8,876 nt of DNA from Bacteriovoracaceae bacterium (GTDB taxonomy: Bacteria > Bdellovibrionota > Bacteriovoracia > Bacteriovoracales > Bacteriovoracaceae), in contig CANFNN010000099.1 in NCBI GenBank assembly GCA_947448095.1, forward strand, positions 1-8,876, in the 5' to 3' direction. The position numbers and the translations under genes were made by a program. Below the pieces are notes generated by a model that saw nothing but the letters and a program-made list of their open reading frames with translations, made no database searches and was not told the DNA's origin. This document shows positions 6,028 through 8,876 of this stretch, piece by piece (within the stretch, counting starts at the first letter, position 1; the number at the start of each line of letters is the position of its first letter).

Positions 6028-7012
6028 TCTTTTTGGTGAAAACATCAATACCAATTCCAAACGTTGTGGGTGTGGATCTCAAGTTATAATCAATCGTGCC
6101 ATCATAAAAACCATGCTGCATTTTTGAATAAATCGTCTTTTGATCTATGAACAAAGAAACTCTGCCTCGCTGATACTCCAAACGGTGTCCAATAGAAGCA
6201 TTTATGCCTTGAACTTTTTGTTGGTCATAGTAATCATCCCAAGCAACCCCGGGAATGATATGCACTGAGCGAGCCTTTCCTGTATTAATCCCGACATCAC
6301 CTTTCACAGTGTAGCTAAGTTTTCCGGCCTTTTTCGTATCAAAAATAACGAACTGTCTTCCATAGCCGACCTGCCAAATCATGTTGTAATGAGTATTCCC
6401 TAGATAAAGCATGGAATTGCCTTCGGGAATCGTTTGCGAAAAATTGTCACTCTCTTCAATCGGACTAACTGTGTATTCAGGAACGCCATTCACTTCTTTA
6501 GTGGAGTAGGCGAGACTCTTGAGGTATTTCGGATGAAACACTGATAAATAGAAAATGTTCTTATTCTTTTCAAGAGAAAATGTGAAAGTGTTAGTTGGTT
6601 CATCTATCCATTGAGCGGCATTTTGCGGCTCAGTCCAGTTGGCAGGATTGTAATAACTGTTTGATGTGCGCTCATGCATCTCCACATCTTTAACAACTAT
6701 GTTTATAACTCCACTTCTTATATGCAGATCCGTAGGAGCATAATCTGTTCGTGAGAAACCGAAGTTAAATCTGATTTTCCAACTATTTCCATGTTCATCT
6801 TTTTTATCTAAAACGATTGGAGCAATATCTTTTCCTTCAAGCTCTCTAATTTGCGCGCACGTACGCTCTTTTTCTTTATTGAGAATGACCTCCTGACTGA
6901 GTTCAGAGTCGTCTTTACAAAAACTCGTTAGGTCGATGTCCATGGTTCGAGTTTCCTCTTGAGCAAAAGCTAGAGAATTAACTAGGATCAAAGCATAAAG
7001 GAGATTTTTCAT
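6020..7012 (-). CDS. Secreted beta-rich protein, possible outer-membrane barrel, function unknown
   Basis: The best start is the ATG at 7012, giving 330 residues that begin with a signal peptide (MKNLLYALILVNSLAFA, cleavage before QEE). A longer in-frame start at 7063 exists, but it lies inside the upstream gene's terminator and puts 17 residues before the signal peptide, so I reject it. After a short acidic region with Cys residues, the mature protein alternates polar and hydrophobic or aromatic residues (for example WKIRFNFGFSRTDYAP, NTFTFSLEKNKNIFYLSVF, SLFIDQKTIYSKMQHGFYDG). Many Tyr/Phe/Trp and Gly suggest beta-strands. The end, TTFGIGIDVF plus a TKKKK tail, resembles a last barrel strand with a basic extension. 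I do not recognise a named family, and an outer-membrane location is inferred. It shares a bidirectional terminator with the carboxylase operon. The ribosome binding site is weak. Confidence 0.78.
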   Translation of the reverse strand: MKNLLYALILVNSLAFAQEETRTMDIDLTSFCKDDSELSQEVILNKEKERTCAQIRELEGKDIAPIVLDKKDEHGNSWKIRFNFGFSRTDYAPTDLHIRSGVINIVVKDVEMHERTSNSYYNPANWTEPQNAAQWIDEPTNTFTFSLEKNKNIFYLSVFHPKYLKSLAYSTKEVNGVPEYTVSPIEESDNFSQTIPEGNSMLYLGNTHYNMIWQVGYGRQFVIFDTKKAGKLSYTVKGDVGINTGKARSVHIIPGVAWDDYYDQQKVQGINASIGHRLEYQRGRVSLFIDQKTIYSKMQHGFYDGTIDYNLRSTPTTFGIGIDVFTKKKK

Positions 7013-7046
7013 ACTTCGGATCTTAAAAGAATAGATCTTGCAGTGG

Positions 7047-7081
7047 AAAAAAAAAATGTCCAATCAGCTTAAGTGATTGAA
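7047..7081 (-). terminator. Terminator of the three-helix membrane protein gene
   Basis: On the minus strand TTCAATCA (7081-7074) pairs with TGATTGGA (7066-7059), with one G-U pair and a 7-base loop. CA and ten T residues (7056-7047) follow. The stem is AU-rich, but the long T run and its position three bases after the stop codon at 7084 support a terminator. It also explains the homopolymer upstream of the secreted-protein gene. Confidence 0.6.
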
Positions 7082-7083
7082 AC

Positions 7084-7800
7084 TTAGGGGGAATACTCAA
7101 TTCGAATGGCTTCCCAGTGCTTCTCAATCAGGCCGTACTCAAATTGAATCATGGCCGAGTGGGGCCACTCATACCAAGCGTATTTTCGTGCCGAGATTTC
7201 TTCATTGTAGAGCTGAGTCCAAAAGCCCAGGTTCTGAACTAAGAGGGGACTATTTTTCAATTCAGAGGCACTAAGATACCTCCCGAGTAAAAATGTTATC
7301 CAAGGAAGCGACGCCCGGAATTTGAGGGAAGGCTTCAGTAATTTATTTTTCATTAAATTGAGATGATGGGCGAGATCTTCAGGGGCAATTTCTGAAGGAA
7401 CTTTTTTAATCATTTTGACTAACCAGCACATCTGATTGCGAAGCTCTAAGTCGTCTTGATGGGCGCTGGAGAGAAGACCTCGGACTGGATAAAAGAATCC
7501 GGTATAGCTGGTTCGCCCACAATGACTCAAATTGGGGTCCAAAGTTGTCTGGGCGGTGAATGGGCCAGAAAGCCAAGACAGAGAACCAAGACAGAGAATT
7601 ATAACTAGGGCCGACAAGCGGTGAAGTTTTGGCCTAAGCAGTTTCAAAGGTAAAATAACAAAAACAACTCCCCATAGAACAAAACCAGTCGTGACGATCC
7701 ACTGGAAAGGAAGAGTGACATTTGCCCAGTCAAGGAGGCGCCAGCTAGGGAAAGAAACCAGTAGAAGAATGCCCGCAAATAAGTACCTAAGTCGTTTCAT
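7084..7800 (-). CDS. Membrane protein with three N-terminal helices, function unknown
   Basis: The 238-residue protein has three hydrophobic segments, at about residues 4-23, 33-54 and 62-80. A ~155-residue region with little hydrophobic character follows, except for LPWITFLLGRYL. The basic N-terminus (MKRLR) and basic loop between helices 2 and 3 (KLLRPKLHR) suggest the N-terminus faces the cytoplasm, helix 2 returns inward, and the C-terminal region lies in the periplasm. That region is Trp/Tyr-rich and has two Cys (in LSHCGRTSY and RNQMCWLV) that could form a disulfide if periplasmic. The start at 7800 has AGGAG ten bases upstream and GGGGA immediately before it. No family is recognised. 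It is transcribed divergently from the 7903 gene. Confidence 0.72.
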   Translation of the reverse strand: MKRLRYLFAGILLLVSFPSWRLLDWANVTLPFQWIVTTGFVLWGVVFVILPLKLLRPKLHRLSALVIILCLGSLSWLSGPFTAQTTLDPNLSHCGRTSYTGFFYPVRGLLSSAHQDDLELRNQMCWLVKMIKKVPSEIAPEDLAHHLNLMKNKLLKPSLKFRASLPWITFLLGRYLSASELKNSPLLVQNLGFWTQLYNEEISARKYAWYEWPHSAMIQFEYGLIEKHWEAIRIEYSP

Positions 7801-7871
7801 TCCCCTATTTTCTCCTGGTTAGCTGGATACGGCAAAATATTCCTGGCTTAAATGCGTTAGTTTTACTGAGG

Positions 7872-7877
7872 TATGAT
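7872..7877 (+). promoter_or_regulatory. Candidate -10 element upstream of the 7903 gene
   Basis: TATGAT matches five of six positions of TATAAT and lies 25 bases before the start codon, leaving room for the AGGGGA ribosome binding site at 7889-7894. The -35 region is poor: TTAAAT at 7848-7853 with 18-base spacing is the best I can find. Confidence 0.35.
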
Positions 7878-7902
7878 AAAATGAGCAAAGGGGACCAATA
7901 GG

Positions 7903-8505
7903 ATGCAATCATCTGAAGCTACCAAAAAGATCATTCTCCAGACTAACCTTAAAGGGTATTTCTTTGAGGGACTCAATGCCCTGAATAAAAAGTCACTGTG
8001 CCCAGTCCCTGAATCCGTCATCTTTTATTCCAGTGATGTTTTAGACAAATTCGCTTTGTCTCAGGACTTCTTTGATGTGACTGATGGAAAGGTGCGAGAA
8101 AAAATATTAGGCATGAAACTTTTAGAGGCTTCACAACTGACTCGTGAAGAGCAGAAGAAAGTTTATAAAGAAGTCGCCGATATGTCGCTTTTAGTTTGTG
8201 GCTATTTTTCTGAATCAACTCACAACAAAATCGTCGATAACCAGTATTATTCTCAAATTGGAAGAATGGCCTATTCTCATTTAAACTCGATGGCCCCCAG
8301 CTTTCTTGATATCCCAAGTTTTTATAATATGTTTGCGACTTGTTTTGAATCGATGACCACTCTAATGTCCCTACTTGCCACTCAAAATAGAACGGGGCTT
8401 GAAAGTAATTTGATTTTTAAAAAAGTGCTGCGAGAAGAAATCGTGACTGAAAAAGAAATGCTGGTGAGTGGGATGATTCCCGCACTCACCAGAAAAGTTT
8501 CTTAG
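7903..8505 (+). CDS. Conserved-looking cytoplasmic protein of unknown function
   Basis: The 200-residue protein has no signal peptide or membrane segment and looks largely helical. Its most distinctive stretch is KEVADMSLLVCGYFSES, then KIVDNQYYSQIGRMAYSHL (about residues 90-125). This recalls from memory a family of hypothetical proteins in Bdellovibrio and other former deltaproteobacteria with a pattern like ‘EVGDxSLxxxGFFxxS…VDxxYYxxMGxxAYxxL’; I cannot verify that here. The start is supported by AGGGGA eight bases upstream. The gene is divergent from the three-helix membrane protein gene. Its 3' end overlaps the stop codon of the M16 peptidase gene and encodes a strong hairpin. No function is proposed. 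Confidence 0.8.
   Translation: MQSSEATKKIILQTNLKGYFFEGLNALNKKSLCPVPESVIFYSSDVLDKFALSQDFFDVTDGKVREKILGMKLLEASQLTREEQKKVYKEVADMSLLVCGYFSESTHNKIVDNQYYSQIGRMAYSHLNSMAPSFLDIPSFYNMFATCFESMTTLMSLLATQNRTGLESNLIFKKVLREEIVTEKEMLVSGMIPALTRKVS
8450..8492 (-). terminator. Strong hairpin inside the 3' coding end, probable terminator of the M16 peptidase gene
   Basis: CTGGTGAGTG (8461-8470) pairs perfectly with CACTCACCAG (8483-8492) over ten bases. A further GGA/TCC inner stem closes a TGAT loop, with two unpaired bases (CG) on one side. On the minus strand it begins ten bases after the M16 stop codon and is followed by CATTTCTTTTTC (8460-8449), a T-rich run. On the plus strand it lies within the last codons of the 7903 gene and is followed by AGAAAAGTTTCT, a poor T run. 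Confidence 0.68.
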
Positions 8506-8876
8506 ATTCTACCGGCCTTAATCACATTCCATTTACTATTAAAGAATTTCTTCAAGAAGTTTTGAAAATCTTCGTATTTGGCATTCCTAATCAGAACATT
8601 ATTGTTGTGGGAAAAATCCAGACCTAGATTATGTAAGACTGGTACCGAATAGAATTGGGCGTAATCCTCGTTAGTCTGAATGCCTAAAAGATTTTGTCCA
8701 TCCATCATCGTTTTGATCCGTTCAAATTCTGGTTGAGTCAGACCGTTATCTCTAATGCCATTGATAATTTTCATAATCGCTTCAATCGCCTGATCTGTTT
8801 TGTCATGGCCTGAACCGATGTAAATGCCCCAACATCCAGCCTCGAGGGCCGAAACATGGACGGGAGAAACAGAGTA
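8502..8876 (-). CDS. M16-family (pitrilysin-like) zinc peptidase, C-terminal part (partial)
   Basis: The minus-strand frame is open through the window edge at 8876; 124 residues plus stop are visible, and the true start lies beyond. The visible part reads YSVSPVHVSALEAGCWGIYI, GSGHDKTDQAIEAIMKIIN, GIRDNGLTQPEFERIKTMMD and ends NSKWNVIKAGRI. The order ‘V…G.W.IYIG…K…AI..I…I..NGLT..EFERIK’ is typical of the C-terminal half of M16 peptidases and of the related PqqL/YmxG-type proteins. The zinc-binding HxxEH motif belongs to the N-terminal half and is not visible, so whether this is an active peptidase or a non-catalytic partner subunit cannot be told. It converges on the 7903 gene with a four-base stop overlap. 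Confidence 0.85.
   Translation of the reverse strand, partial: YSVSPVHVSALEAGCWGIYIGSGHDKTDQAIEAIMKIINGIRDNGLTQPEFERIKTMMDGQNLLGIQTNEDYAQFYSVPVLHNLGLDFSHNNNVLIRNAKYEDFQNFLKKFFNSKWNVIKAGRI

Noticed and set aside
7047..7056. Ten-base homopolymer (A on plus, T on minus) as a phase-variation tract.
   Set aside because: It is better explained as the T run of the terminator of the gene ending at 7084.
7013..7063. Longer start (7063) for the secreted beta-rich protein.
   Set aside because: It would lie in the terminator of the upstream gene and add 17 residues before a standard signal peptide; the ATG at 7012 fits better.
7881..7901. Six-codon reading frame just before the 7903 gene as a leader peptide.
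   Set aside because: It is short, has no ribosome binding site and shows no regulatory codons; it is probably chance.

Overview
The window looks like chromosomal DNA from a Gram-negative bacterium, most likely a Bdellovibrionota/Bacteriovoracales-type organism. That is a judgement from moderate-to-low GC, Lys/Glu-rich proteins, Shine-Dalgarno starts, small secreted and membrane orphans and a sigma-54 (NtrC-family) activator. No rRNA or other decisive marker is present. I see no insertion sequence, CRISPR array, tRNA, phage or plasmid module. Genes are tightly packed, and no gene-free stretch exceeds about 150 bases.

Layout. (1) 1-405: the C-terminal end of a sigma-54-dependent activator (end of the AAA+ module plus Fis-type HTH), closed by a strong intrinsic terminator. 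(2) 508-1679: a two-gene unit overlapping by one base: a stand-alone cyclic-nucleotide-binding-domain protein and a calcineurin-like (LpxH/COG2908-like) metallophosphoesterase. (3) 1676-2380, minus strand: an exported class-I-glutamine-amidotransferase-like protein resembling the BPL_N domain, with an intact Cys-His-Glu triad. (4) 2526-5994: a three-gene operon with ATGA overlaps encoding the carboxyltransferase, biotin carboxylase and biotin carrier subunits of an acyl-CoA (probably propionyl-CoA) carboxylase. It has a readable promoter and a bidirectional terminator. (5) 6020-7012 and 7084-7800, minus strand: a secreted beta-rich, possibly outer-membrane protein and a three-helix membrane protein, separated by a terminator. 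(6) 7903-8505: a conserved-looking cytoplasmic protein of unknown function. (7) 8502-8876, minus strand: the C-terminal part of an M16-family (pitrilysin-like) peptidase that runs off the window.

How it works together. The carboxylase operon is the one complete pathway unit. Biotin carboxylase charges biotin on the carrier (predicted Lys124), and the carboxyltransferase passes CO2 to an acyl-CoA; for propionyl-CoA this gives methylmalonyl-CoA. The divergent BPL_N-like gene makes an eye-catching biotin neighbourhood, but its signal peptide argues against a direct part in cytoplasmic biotinylation.

The most distinctive structural signal is at the two convergent gene junctions (1676-1679 and 8502-8505). 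In each, the two stop codons overlap in a four-base TTAA/TTAG. A hairpin spanning or abutting the junction is followed by a T-rich run on the minus strand, so a terminator appears to be folded into coding sequence. I found no convincing wholly new multi-gene system. The best leads are the cNMP-sensor/phosphoesterase pair, the exported amidotransferase-like protein, and the orphan secreted and membrane proteins.
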